Positions 1-5,835 of a stretch of DNA of 5,949 nucleotides are shown here, one piece after another. Under the pieces are notes generated by a model, which ran no database searches, was not told where the DNA came from, and saw nothing but the letters and a program-made list of their open reading frames with translations. Numbering within the stretch: the stretch's first letter is position 1; every line of letters begins with the position of its first letter. The DNA lies in NCBI GenBank assembly GCA_951801155.1, contig CATOLK010000072.1:1-5949 (forward strand), written 5' to 3'. The position numbers and the translations under genes were made by a program. Source of the stretch: an uncultured Rickettsiales bacterium. GTDB taxonomy: Bacteria > Pseudomonadota > Alphaproteobacteria > Rickettsiales > UBA1997.

Positions 1-198
1 ACAGTATAAATATCCATTTGCCTGTGAAAAATATGCACAAATAGCTGATTTTATGGGTTTTGGCGGTAAAGACATGAAATTTCTAAAAAGGCTTTTGATG
101 ATCAATGTACCGCTGCAAATCCAAGATATCCATTGATAAGTGAAATGAGGGAGTTGTTGGTTAAGGCTTATAATGGTGATTTGGATGTAGAGTTTTAG
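1..198 (+). pseudogene. Decayed 3' end of an AdhE-type iron-containing alcohol dehydrogenase gene (internal deletion and frameshift)
   Basis: Two pieces of one protein family lie in two different frames. In the frame starting at base 2 the translation includes KYPFACEKYAQIADFMGFGG, typical of the late C-terminal part of group III (iron-containing) alcohol dehydrogenases and the AdhE reductase domain; it then runs into a TGA at 134-136. In the frame containing 91-93, the segment from about 76 to 195 reads EISKKAFDDQCTAANPRYPL, then a normal tail ending DLDVEF and TAG at 196-198. AFDDQCT.ANPRYPLISE is a hallmark near the C-terminus of these enzymes. By comparison with remembered AdhE sequences, about 40-50 residues between GFGG and the SKKAFDD block are missing, with the junction near 71-76, and the two halves are out of frame. 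The intact enzyme would reduce acetaldehyde or another aldehyde with NADH during fermentation. The gene runs off the left edge, so its full state is unknown. The family call is firm; AdhE versus a single-domain ADH is not. Confidence 0.85.
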
Positions 199-224
199 AG
201 AATTTTAATGATCTCTAATAAGGT

Positions 225-258
225 AAATAGCTCATTTAAAAAAATGAGCTATTTTTTT
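225..258 (+). terminator. Rho-independent terminator after the alcohol dehydrogenase remnant
   Basis: A perfect 13-bp stem (AAATAGCTCATTT at 225-237 pairing with AAATGAGCTATTT at 242-254) encloses an AAAA loop, and the T-run continues to 258. It begins 26 bases after the TAG of the alcohol dehydrogenase remnant, so it most likely ended that transcript. It also lies 25 bases past the stop of the minus-strand ankyrin-like gene. The minus strand would have the stem but no U-tract after it, so efficient termination in that direction is less certain. Confidence 0.9.
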
Positions 259-282
259 GCTTATGTATTTATTTATAAATTA

Positions 283-2022
283 TTAGTTTATTCCTTTTTG
301 TTTATTTATTAGTAATTCTTTATTAATTTTTTCTAGTGATAAAAGTGTTTTTTGCAAAGGAGTATTATCATTCCATTTCTCTTTACATTCATCCCAATTC
401 TCTTCACGACTTGACTCACGTTTTTTTTCTTCTATAAATTCTTTACAACCTTCTTTACTTTTAATACTTTTAAAATTATTCTTGTTTATTTTAAGATTAT
501 TAATTAGATTCTCGATAATATTTTTTATATTTGTCTCATAAACATTTGTTTCTATAGTCTCATTTTTTTTAGTTCTAACAACTAACAAAGCTAACCTTAA
601 ATCACTTTCATCAAGTTTACTTTTTTTTTGAGAAAGACTATTAAAAAAATTATTTAGAGTTATATTACTTCCTTTACCAAGAATAATACCTTTTGTATCT
701 GGATTTTCAATTAATTCTAAAGCTATACTAGTTTCACCACTGTTACAGGCTTTTGTAAAGCATTTTCTTATAGCCTGTTCTTTTAGAGTAAAATTTATAC
801 TAACATTTCTATTATTAATTAATGTGTTGATTACGCTTGCTTTTCCATTATCACAAGCTTTATTGAAACAACTTTCTATAATTCCAGGTCGAATTTCATT
901 TTTAATATTCTGATTATTAAGTAATCTATTAATTATATCTGTTTTTTCGTTAATACAAGCTATTTGAAAACATTCTTGAATAATATTATATCCTTTGGAT
1001 TTTATTTTATCCAACATACCATCAATACTAATCAGTGTTTCGAATGCCTTTGTATTTCCCGTTTCACAAATCTTATAAAAGGTATTTGGTAGAATTTTAT
1101 CTTTTATTTCTTCATTAGTTTTTAATATGTCAATTATCTCTCGTTTGTTGTTTTTGCATGCACTAACAAAAATGCTTATCATGCTGTCTTTATGATCTTT
1201 AATTAATTTAGGTCTCAACAAGTCATTATCTATTATTTTTTTAAAGAAACTTATTTTGTTATTTATGAAAGAATCCTTAAGGACTCGGAGAGCACTATCA
1301 GCAACTATTTTATTTTTTAATTTATCATCAGTTAATAATCTATCAAATATTTCCTCTTCTCCAAAAAGATAACTATTAATTAAAAGTCTGCTTAATACAT
1401 CTTTATTTATTAATTGTTTTTTTTCATAATCATTAAGTATTAACATTATTATTTTTCTTCTTATTTCCGGTTTTATATTTTCACTATGAATTGCAGCTGC
1501 TATAAATTCAGACGAAGGATCACAACTTTTATCATTGTATATTTTAAAAACCATTTTCTTATTATTAAATAACTCTTCAATTACATCTAAATAACCGTTA
1601 TAAATAGAAAAGCAAAAAGCATGACATAGACTATCAATATTTAATTCATCTAAAATAGATTCTTTATTCATAAATAATTTTACCAATTCCGTATGTCCAT
1701 TTTCACAAGCTTGTTTAAAAATTTCAGACCTATTAATATTTCCAAGTAATCCCATTATTTCTCTCTTAAAAATAAAATCTTCAATAAATTTTTCTTGATT
1801 TTTTTTACAAGCTACATTAAGAGCTTCAGTTATGTAAAAATTATTTTCTTTACTAACCATAATATCTCTTATTTTTTTATTTTTCAATTGGTCTATTACT
1901 GTTTTCAAGTTTCCATTTGAACATGCAGTTACAAATCCTCCAACTACCATTCTTTCCTGTTCTTCAACAGTAGGATTTTTTTCTACGTCTGTTACAAGAG
2001 TTGGATTTGTTATTTCTGTCAT
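283..2022 (-). CDS. Ankyrin-like helical-repeat protein, 579 residues, function unknown
   Basis: The protein is mostly a tandem array of degenerate helix-turn-helix repeats centred on an A-C-x-x-G or similar core followed by a hydrophobic helix ending in LL or LI and then N. Cores fall near residues 33, 71, 105, 139, 176, 216, 252, 288, 318, 355, 389 and 425, a spacing of 30-40 residues. The clearest copies are ACENGHTELVKLF (105-117), ACKNNKREIIDIL (288-300) and ACDNGKASVINTLI (389-402). This pattern suits ankyrin repeats, although the usual TPLH signature is missing, so the fold is inferred. Residues 450-579 are a charged, Lys/Glu/Asn-rich tail without repeats. There is no signal peptide or membrane segment, so it is probably cytosolic or an effector secreted by a route not visible here. 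The ATG at 2020-2022 has a GGAG ribosome site five bases upstream (2028-2031), which supports this start. Ankyrin proteins normally bind other proteins; no partner can be named. Confidence 0.85.
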   Translation of the reverse strand: MTEITNPTLVTDVEKNPTVEEQERMVVGGFVTACSNGNLKTVIDQLKNKKIRDIMVSKENNFYITEALNVACKKNQEKFIEDFIFKREIMGLLGNINRSEIFKQACENGHTELVKLFMNKESILDELNIDSLCHAFCFSIYNGYLDVIEELFNNKKMVFKIYNDKSCDPSSEFIAAAIHSENIKPEIRRKIIMLILNDYEKKQLINKDVLSRLLINSYLFGEEEIFDRLLTDDKLKNKIVADSALRVLKDSFINNKISFFKKIIDNDLLRPKLIKDHKDSMISIFVSACKNNKREIIDILKTNEEIKDKILPNTFYKICETGNTKAFETLISIDGMLDKIKSKGYNIIQECFQIACINEKTDIINRLLNNQNIKNEIRPGIIESCFNKACDNGKASVINTLINNRNVSINFTLKEQAIRKCFTKACNSGETSIALELIENPDTKGIILGKGSNITLNNFFNSLSQKKSKLDESDLRLALLVVRTKKNETIETNVYETNIKNIIENLINNLKINKNNFKSIKSKEGCKEFIEEKKRESSREENWDECKEKWNDNTPLQKTLLSLEKINKELLINKQKGIN

Positions 2023-2053
2023 AGAATCTCCATAAAAATTTTTAATTAAAATT

Positions 2054-2082
2054 ATGATAATTTAGTATTTTTAAAAAGTCAA
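2054..2082 (-). promoter_or_regulatory. Candidate sigma-70-type promoter for the ankyrin-like gene
   Basis: On the minus strand a -35 box TTGACT (2077-2082) is followed, after exactly 17 bases, by a -10 box TATCAT (2054-2059). This leaves a short leader of about 25 bases before the ATG at 2022, with the GGAG ribosome site inside it. The -35 is one base from consensus, unlikely but not impossible by chance in such AT-rich DNA. No operator is evident around it. Confidence 0.55.
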
Positions 2083-2168
2083 TGAATAACTATTTCGACT
2101 TATTAAGGATATAAATTTCACTAATAATTTATTGTTTCTAAAATCTTGATGATTGGGTAAATATCCTA

Positions 2169-2196
2169 TTGATTTTAAATTTTTACAAGATATAGT
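2169..2196 (+). promoter_or_regulatory. Candidate promoter for the lysine-rich orphan gene
   Basis: TTGATT (2169-2174) and TATAGT (2191-2196) are separated by 16 bases and lie about 30 bases before the ATG at 2227. Together with the opposing promoter at 2054-2082 they make the 204-bp intergenic region a divergent promoter region. AT-rich background makes chance matches common, so this is moderate support only. Confidence 0.4.
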
Positions 2197-2226
2197 CATA
2201 AATATGAAATTTAATTATATTAAAAA

Positions 2227-3033
2227 ATGCCAATTTTCAATAAAGTATTTCAAAAATTATTGAGTGAAACGGATGATATTCTTCAAAAAGAAAAAAAAGA
2301 AAGATTAATATCTGTAGAAGATAGGCTTGAAAAAAATATTAATCTTAATTTTAGAAACTATGCTGTAAAAAATGATTACGACTATATAGAAGAAGAAAAC
2401 TACGAAGAAGAAACTGAAGAAGATGATGATGAAACAAATTATAGAGATAAAGATAAAGAAAGATCGAAACAAGAAAAATTAGAATATATAAATAAAATAA
2501 AAAAGCAGGCATTAAAAAAAATAGAAGAATTAAAAAAACAAGGTGTAAAAAGCAGTAGTGATGTGTACGGAGCAAGAACTTCTGAAAGAAATTTACATAG
2601 AGAAGTTGGCGGGATGGAAATTGATTATGAGTTAGTTGAAAAAATAGAACAGGAAAAAAGACAAACAAAGAAAAAAAGATATAAAAAGTATTTATCTCAT
2701 TTACAAACTAAAGTTAAAACAGTTAAAGCAATGAGATCTTTGGCGTCTTTTGGTCTAAATGCACTTAAAAAAAGATTAATACTAATAAAAGCAAAAAAAA
2801 TGTTTAAAGGTTTATTAACCACAAAACAAATTAACAGCATTTGTAAGGGTCAAAATATAAATATTAAAAAATTGAAAAAAGTAAGAGCAAAAATTGTTAT
2901 GATAAATAAAGAGATAAAAAAACAAATTACAAATATTTCAAAGAATAGTGGTTTTGTTGAAAAAATTAATAAAAAAATTCTTTTAGAAAAAGAACAAAAA
3001 AAGAAGACAAATGGTCTCATAAAGGGATTATGA
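2227..3033 (+). CDS. Unrecognised 268-residue lysine-rich protein with acidic N-terminal patch
   Basis: I do not recognise a family. The protein has three visible parts. Residues 1-50 are mixed and probably helical. Residues 53-70 are intensely acidic (EEE, EEETEEDDDE). From about 76 to the end it is dominated by lysine, with long predicted helices (78-105, 131-165, 180-195, 212-235, 245-260) and a small less-charged insert, SSSDVYGARTSERN, at 109-122. There is no signal peptide, membrane span or cysteine cluster. Such charge separation is seen in some nucleic-acid-binding, ribosome-associated and scaffold proteins, but that is inference. A stop codon (TAA, 2221-2223) lies just upstream in frame, fixing ATG 2227 as the most upstream ATG; no convincing Shine-Dalgarno precedes it. 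The stop TGA (3031-3033) overlaps the ATG of a mini-ORF, and fba follows 76 bases later on the same strand, so co-transcription with fba is possible. The length of the frame and its helical, non-random charge pattern argue that it is a real gene. Confidence 0.7.
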   Translation: MPIFNKVFQKLLSETDDILQKEKKERLISVEDRLEKNINLNFRNYAVKNDYDYIEEENYEEETEEDDDETNYRDKDKERSKQEKLEYINKIKKQALKKIEELKKQGVKSSSDVYGARTSERNLHREVGGMEIDYELVEKIEQEKRQTKKKRYKKYLSHLQTKVKTVKAMRSLASFGLNALKKRLILIKAKKMFKGLLTTKQINSICKGQNINIKKLKKVRAKIVMINKEIKKQITNISKNSGFVEKINKKILLEKEQKKKTNGLIKGL

Positions 3034-3057
3034 ACGGATTATTAACGGATTATAAAG
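3025..3057 (+). repeat. Three tandem copies of an 11-nt unit spanning the orphan gene's stop codon
   Basis: GGATTATGAAC (3026-3036 by alignment to the G-G pair, with one base of phase uncertainty), GGATTATTAAC and GGATTATAAAG follow one another with an 11-base period and differ only at one or two of the last four positions. The first copy contains the TGA stop of the 268-residue protein. A single copy would also give GGA TTA TAA, so the expansion preserves the stop position. It probably arose by replication slippage. Confidence 0.75.
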
Positions 3058-3104
3058 AGAGAATAAATAAATTGCGAATACTTATTAATAAAAAAATGAG
3101 GTAA
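3030..3104 (+). CDS. Possible 24-codon mini-ORF, stop/start-coupled to the orphan gene (or its frameshifted tail)
   Basis: ATG at 3030-3032 overlaps the preceding TGA as ATGA, the classic arrangement for coupled re-initiation, and the frame runs to TAA at 3102-3104. The peptide begins MNGLLTDYKERINKL and ends in basic residues, in composition very like the C-terminus of the upstream protein. It lies in the -1 frame relative to that gene, and a -1 slip at the A7 run (2996-3002) would read straight into it. It could therefore be a genuine small peptide, a lost or alternative C-terminal extension of the 268-residue protein, or chance. Its last codons overlap the fba ribosome site. Confidence 0.3.
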   Translation: MNGLLTDYKERINKLRILINKKMR

Positions 3105-3109
3105 ATAAA

Positions 3110-4099
3110 ATGATAAATTATAAAGATTTAGGTTTTGTAAATACGAAACAAATGTTAAAAAACGCCTATGAAGGTGGCTATGCTATTCCAGCTTATAATT
3201 TCAATAATATGGAACAAATACAAGCTATAGTTATAGGTTGTCTAAAAACTCAATCACCAGTAATTTTGCAAGTTTCTGCAGGCGCTAGAAAATATGCAGA
3301 TAGCGATCTTTTAAAAGGTATGGCAAAAGGATCTATGGATATGATGAAAAGAATGGCAAAGGAATTGAATTTAAAAGAAATTCCGGTTGCTTTACATTTA
3401 GATCATGGTGCAAATTTTGAAATTTGTAAAGATTGTATCGAAAGTGGATTTTCTTCAGTTATGATTGATGGTTCTTCTTTACCATATGATGAAAATGTAG
3501 CAGAAACAAAAAAAGTTGTTGAATTTGCACATCAGCATGATGTTACAGTGGAAGGAGAACTTGGTGTTTTAGCTGGAATTGAGGATGAAGTTGCTTCTGA
3601 AAAATCACATTACACACAACCAGAACAAGTTGAAGACTTTGTAAATAAAACAGGTGTTGATAGTTTAGCAATTTCAATAGGAACTTCACACGGTGCCTAT
3701 AAATTTAAAGTAGAAAAAGAAGAGGATATTCCACCTTTAAGATTCGATATTTTAGAAGAAGTATCAAAAAGATTACCAAATTTTCCAATAGTTTTACATG
3801 GTGCTTCATCAGTTCCTCAAGACGCCGTTGCTATTATTAATCAATTTGGTGGAAAAATTGAAAAAGCTTTCGGTGTACCAGAAGAACAATTAAGAAAAGC
3901 AGCAAAATTGGCAGTTTGTAAAATAAACGTTGATTCTGACGGAAGATTGTGGATGACTGCTATGATTAGAAAATTTATGACAGAAAATCCTGAAAAATTT
4001 GATCCAAGAGGATACTTAGGAGAAGCAAGAACGGCTTTAATGGAAATGTATATGAAAAAAAACGAAACTGTTTTTGGTTCTGCAGGAGTAATAAAATAA
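3110..4099 (+). CDS. fba: Class II fructose-1,6-bisphosphate aldolase
   Basis: This zinc-dependent cytosolic enzyme interconverts fructose-1,6-bisphosphate with glyceraldehyde-3-phosphate and dihydroxyacetone phosphate in glycolysis and gluconeogenesis. The 329-residue product spans the whole TIM-barrel. The N-terminus has GGYAIPAYNFNNMEQ (22-36). HLDHG (96-100) carries the catalytic Asp98 and the zinc ligand His99. VEGELG (147-152) holds the acidic residues of the metal site. GTSHGAYK (191-198) supplies His194, and VLHGASSVP (228-236) supplies His230. KINVDSD (271-277) is the substrate-binding Asn/Asp motif. All expected active-site residues are present, so it should be active. ATG 3110 is preceded by GAGG (3098-3101) at eight bases, which fixes the start. 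No clear promoter lies in the 76-base gap upstream, so it may be transcribed through the orphan gene or from a promoter inside it. From memory it is closest to aldolases of spirochaetes and other anaerobes rather than to the E. coli FbaA type. Confidence 0.97.
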   Translation: MINYKDLGFVNTKQMLKNAYEGGYAIPAYNFNNMEQIQAIVIGCLKTQSPVILQVSAGARKYADSDLLKGMAKGSMDMMKRMAKELNLKEIPVALHLDHGANFEICKDCIESGFSSVMIDGSSLPYDENVAETKKVVEFAHQHDVTVEGELGVLAGIEDEVASEKSHYTQPEQVEDFVNKTGVDSLAISIGTSHGAYKFKVEKEEDIPPLRFDILEEVSKRLPNFPIVLHGASSVPQDAVAIINQFGGKIEKAFGVPEEQLRKAAKLAVCKINVDSDGRLWMTAMIRKFMTENPEKFDPRGYLGEARTALMEMYMKKNETVFGSAGVIK

Positions 4100-4123
4100 T
4101 TTAATTTTTATTAATTGATTTTT

Positions 4124-4172
4124 TAAATTGGAATTTTTAAATAAACTTAATTTATTTAAAAATTCTAATTTA
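4124..4172 (+). terminator. Long AT-rich hairpin between convergent fba and bioB, probable terminator
   Basis: The core is a perfect 15-bp inverted repeat (4131-4145 with 4151-4165) around a CTTAA loop. It extends outward through one G-T wobble to 22 pairs (4124-4145 with 4151-4172). It begins 25 bases after the fba stop. The stem is almost all A and T and only a short U-rich stretch follows, so it is not a textbook intrinsic terminator. It could end transcription from either side or protect the 3' end of the fba message. Confidence 0.6.
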
Positions 4173-4298
4173 TCATTAAAAATATAAAAATTTGAAGTAT
4201 TTTGAAGCAAAATTAGGATCTTTTGAAAAATTATATTTTTTACAGTCTTTCAATTATCTTTAATACTATTATAAGTATATATTTTTTATGTAAAAAGT

Positions 4299-5276
4299 CT
4301 ATTCTATTTTATATTCAAAACCAGAATCCTTTATCAATTTTATTGTATCATCTATATTTTGACCATCGGCAGTCAAATAACCTGATGCAAATATAGAATT
4401 TACAACTTTAAACATTATATTTTGTTTTTCTTTTATATACAATTCACGTCCAGCAGCACATCTTACATCTGCTTGCGGATTTAACAATCTTGCAAGGCAT
4501 AAAACTTTTATACAATATTCTGGTGTTAATTTTTCAAGATTTTGTTTTTCTAAAGGCGTTCCTTTTATAGGAATTAAAAAATTTATAGGAACAGATTTTG
4601 GATTTATTTTCTTAACTTCTAATAACATATCGATAATATCATCTTCATTTTCTCCAAGTCCTATTATTCCTCCACAACACATTTCAAAACCAACTTCCTG
4701 AAACATTTTAATATTATTTATTCTTTCTTCATAGGTGTGAGTACTACATATATTTTTATAATTATTTTTTCCAGTATTAAGATTATGATTTATTCTATTT
4801 ACTCCAGCCTCCTTTAATTTTATAGCTTGCTCTCTTGTTAAAAATCCAATAGAACAGCAAATATCAGTATTAATTTCTTTTTTTAGTTTTCTTATATATT
4901 CACAAAAGTCATCTATTTGTTTATCGCTAAATTTTATACCACTTAAACCTATGCAATGTCTTGCTACATGTTTATTTTTTCCAATATTTCCATTTAGCAT
5001 TAGTTTATCAAAATCTATTAGGTTATATTTTTCAATATTTGCTTTTGAAACACAGGATTGAGCACAATATTTACAATCTTGACTACAATTTCCACTTTTT
5101 GCATTACTTAAAATTTGAACTTCTATTAAATTTCCTTTATATTTTTTTCTAATTTCATATACCATATTAACTAATTCATTAAAATCTTCATCTGGAAAAT
5201 TTAAAATATATTTGCATTCGTCTCTAGTAAGAAATTCATTATTTAATGATTTATTTTTTATTTCGTTTAAATTCAT
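4299..5276 (-). CDS. bioB: Biotin synthase (radical SAM)
   Basis: BioB inserts sulfur into dethiobiotin, the last step of biotin synthesis, using S-adenosylmethionine and two iron-sulfur clusters. In the 325-residue product the radical-SAM motif C-x3-C-x2-C is GNCSQDCKYCAQS (Cys64, Cys68, Cys71). The [2Fe-2S] ligands known from E. coli align with Cys108 (RHCIG), Cys140 (DICCSIG), Cys200 (MCCGGIIGLGE) and Arg272 (DVRCAAGRE). NHNLNT (163-168), THTYEER (179-185) and SVPINFLIPIKGTPL (228-242) are BioB signatures that separate it from HydE and ThiH. Length is normal and no key residue is missing. The start ATG (5274-5276) has only a weak ribosome site. No other biotin gene is in the window, so dethiobiotin must come from genes elsewhere or from outside the cell. 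Extra cysteines sit beside two cluster ligands (Cys141, Cys201). The gene converges on fba and is probably transcribed alone. Confidence 0.96.
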   Translation of the reverse strand: MNLNEIKNKSLNNEFLTRDECKYILNFPDEDFNELVNMVYEIRKKYKGNLIEVQILSNAKSGNCSQDCKYCAQSCVSKANIEKYNLIDFDKLMLNGNIGKNKHVARHCIGLSGIKFSDKQIDDFCEYIRKLKKEINTDICCSIGFLTREQAIKLKEAGVNRINHNLNTGKNNYKNICSTHTYEERINNIKMFQEVGFEMCCGGIIGLGENEDDIIDMLLEVKKINPKSVPINFLIPIKGTPLEKQNLEKLTPEYCIKVLCLARLLNPQADVRCAAGRELYIKEKQNIMFKVVNSIFASGYLTADGQNIDDTIKLIKDSGFEYKIE

Positions 5277-5302
5277 CTTAAAGTAAATTTTTTGTTGAAA
5301 TA

Positions 5303-5330
5303 ATTATATAATATAAAATAGTTTTTTCAA
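5303..5330 (-). promoter_or_regulatory. Candidate promoter of bioB
   Basis: On the minus strand TTGAAA (5325-5330) and a perfect TATAAT (5303-5308) are 16 bases apart, placing the transcript start roughly 20 bases before the bioB ATG. A second TTGAAA, in inverted orientation at 5295-5300, forms a TTGAAA-N24-TTTCAA inverted repeat across the promoter. That might be an operator, but it does not match the usual BirA site and six-base arms are common by chance here. No biotin-related riboswitch is visible. Confidence 0.55.
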
Positions 5331-5835
5331 TAGAATGTTTCAAAAAAATTTAGCATTAAATAAAAAATTTATAAATATTAATACGCTTTTTTCTTTATTT
5401 TTAATAATTTTATTTTTTAGAAATATAATTCTAAAATATAGATTTTTTTATTTACTTATTAACTCAGAAAAACTAAATATCTAAGATTTTAAACAATGGT
5501 TTTTGTATTTAAAAACTTTTTAAATTTCTCGTTAAAATTCCTTTATTTCAGTAAATATAAATCTATTAGATATTATTTTTCAATATTCATTAAAATAGTG
5601 TAAGTAGAATAAAATTAAGAAAATAAAAATTCATAGTTCCAAAATAAGGCACCACCCATTTACACATCAAATATTATTATTCATATTTTAAATTATTTAT
5701 TTTTATTATTGTTTATTTTTTAATTTTCAGTTATTTAGTCATTCCAGATTAGAATTTCTTGATAAATTTGTTTATTTAGAAAATCTTAATGTGGAATCCA
5801 GCAATATAAAGAATATCAAATTATAGAAAAATATT
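5331..5835. other. Long non-coding AT-rich stretch upstream of bioB
   Basis: I see no credible gene, tRNA or other structured RNA here. All frames are broken by frequent stops, and the longest ATG-started run noticed is 35 codons (5496-5603, +) of F/K/I/L-rich background composition. Small structures include an 8-bp hairpin at 5415-5436 followed by a T-run near 5442-5449, an AT palindrome at 5507-5525, and an imperfect inverted repeat at 5741-5797. A slightly less AT-rich patch at 5648-5668 (minus-strand GGGTGGTGCC) has no identifiable role. The stretch resembles eroded DNA, but nothing in it could be matched to a former gene. Confidence 0.6.
5741..5797. repeat. Imperfect inverted repeat / stem-loop candidate
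   Basis: ATTCCA at 5741-5746 pairs with TGGAAT at 5792-5797, then ATTA (5748-5751) with TAAT (5787-5790) and ATTT (5754-5757) with AAAT (5781-5784), with mismatches or wobbles between. It could be a weak hairpin or the ends of a very small eroded element. No target-site duplication is evident, and random pairing in AT-rich DNA is a real alternative. Confidence 0.3.

Noticed and set aside
2351..2668. 105-codon open frame on the minus strand
   Set aside because: It lies entirely inside the lysine-rich gene; its Phe/Leu-rich translation is the complement of AAA/GAA-rich codons, has no ribosome site, and is a shadow.
4237..4296. TTTTTACA/TGTAAAAA inverted repeat downstream of bioB as a terminator
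   Set aside because: The arms are eight AT-rich bases separated by 44 bases with no suitable U-tract; chance is the better explanation.
4961..5152. 63-codon open frame on the plus strand
   Set aside because: It lies within bioB on the opposite strand, and its Phe/Tyr/Leu-rich product reflects AT-rich antisense sequence.
5507..5525. 19-base palindrome ATTTAAAAA-C-TTTTTAAAT as a terminator or operator
   Set aside because: It is only A and T around one C, there is no adjacent gene, and the one-base spacer does not allow a normal hairpin loop.
5496..5603. 35-codon ATG-started frame on the plus strand in the gene-free stretch
   Set aside because: Composition is F/K/I/Y background, there is no ribosome site, and such lengths are expected by chance in AT-rich DNA.
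5615..5690. 25-codon minus-strand frame beginning MCKWVVPYFG
   Set aside because: It looks slightly protein-like but is very short, has no ribosome site and no recognisable family; evidence is too thin to annotate.
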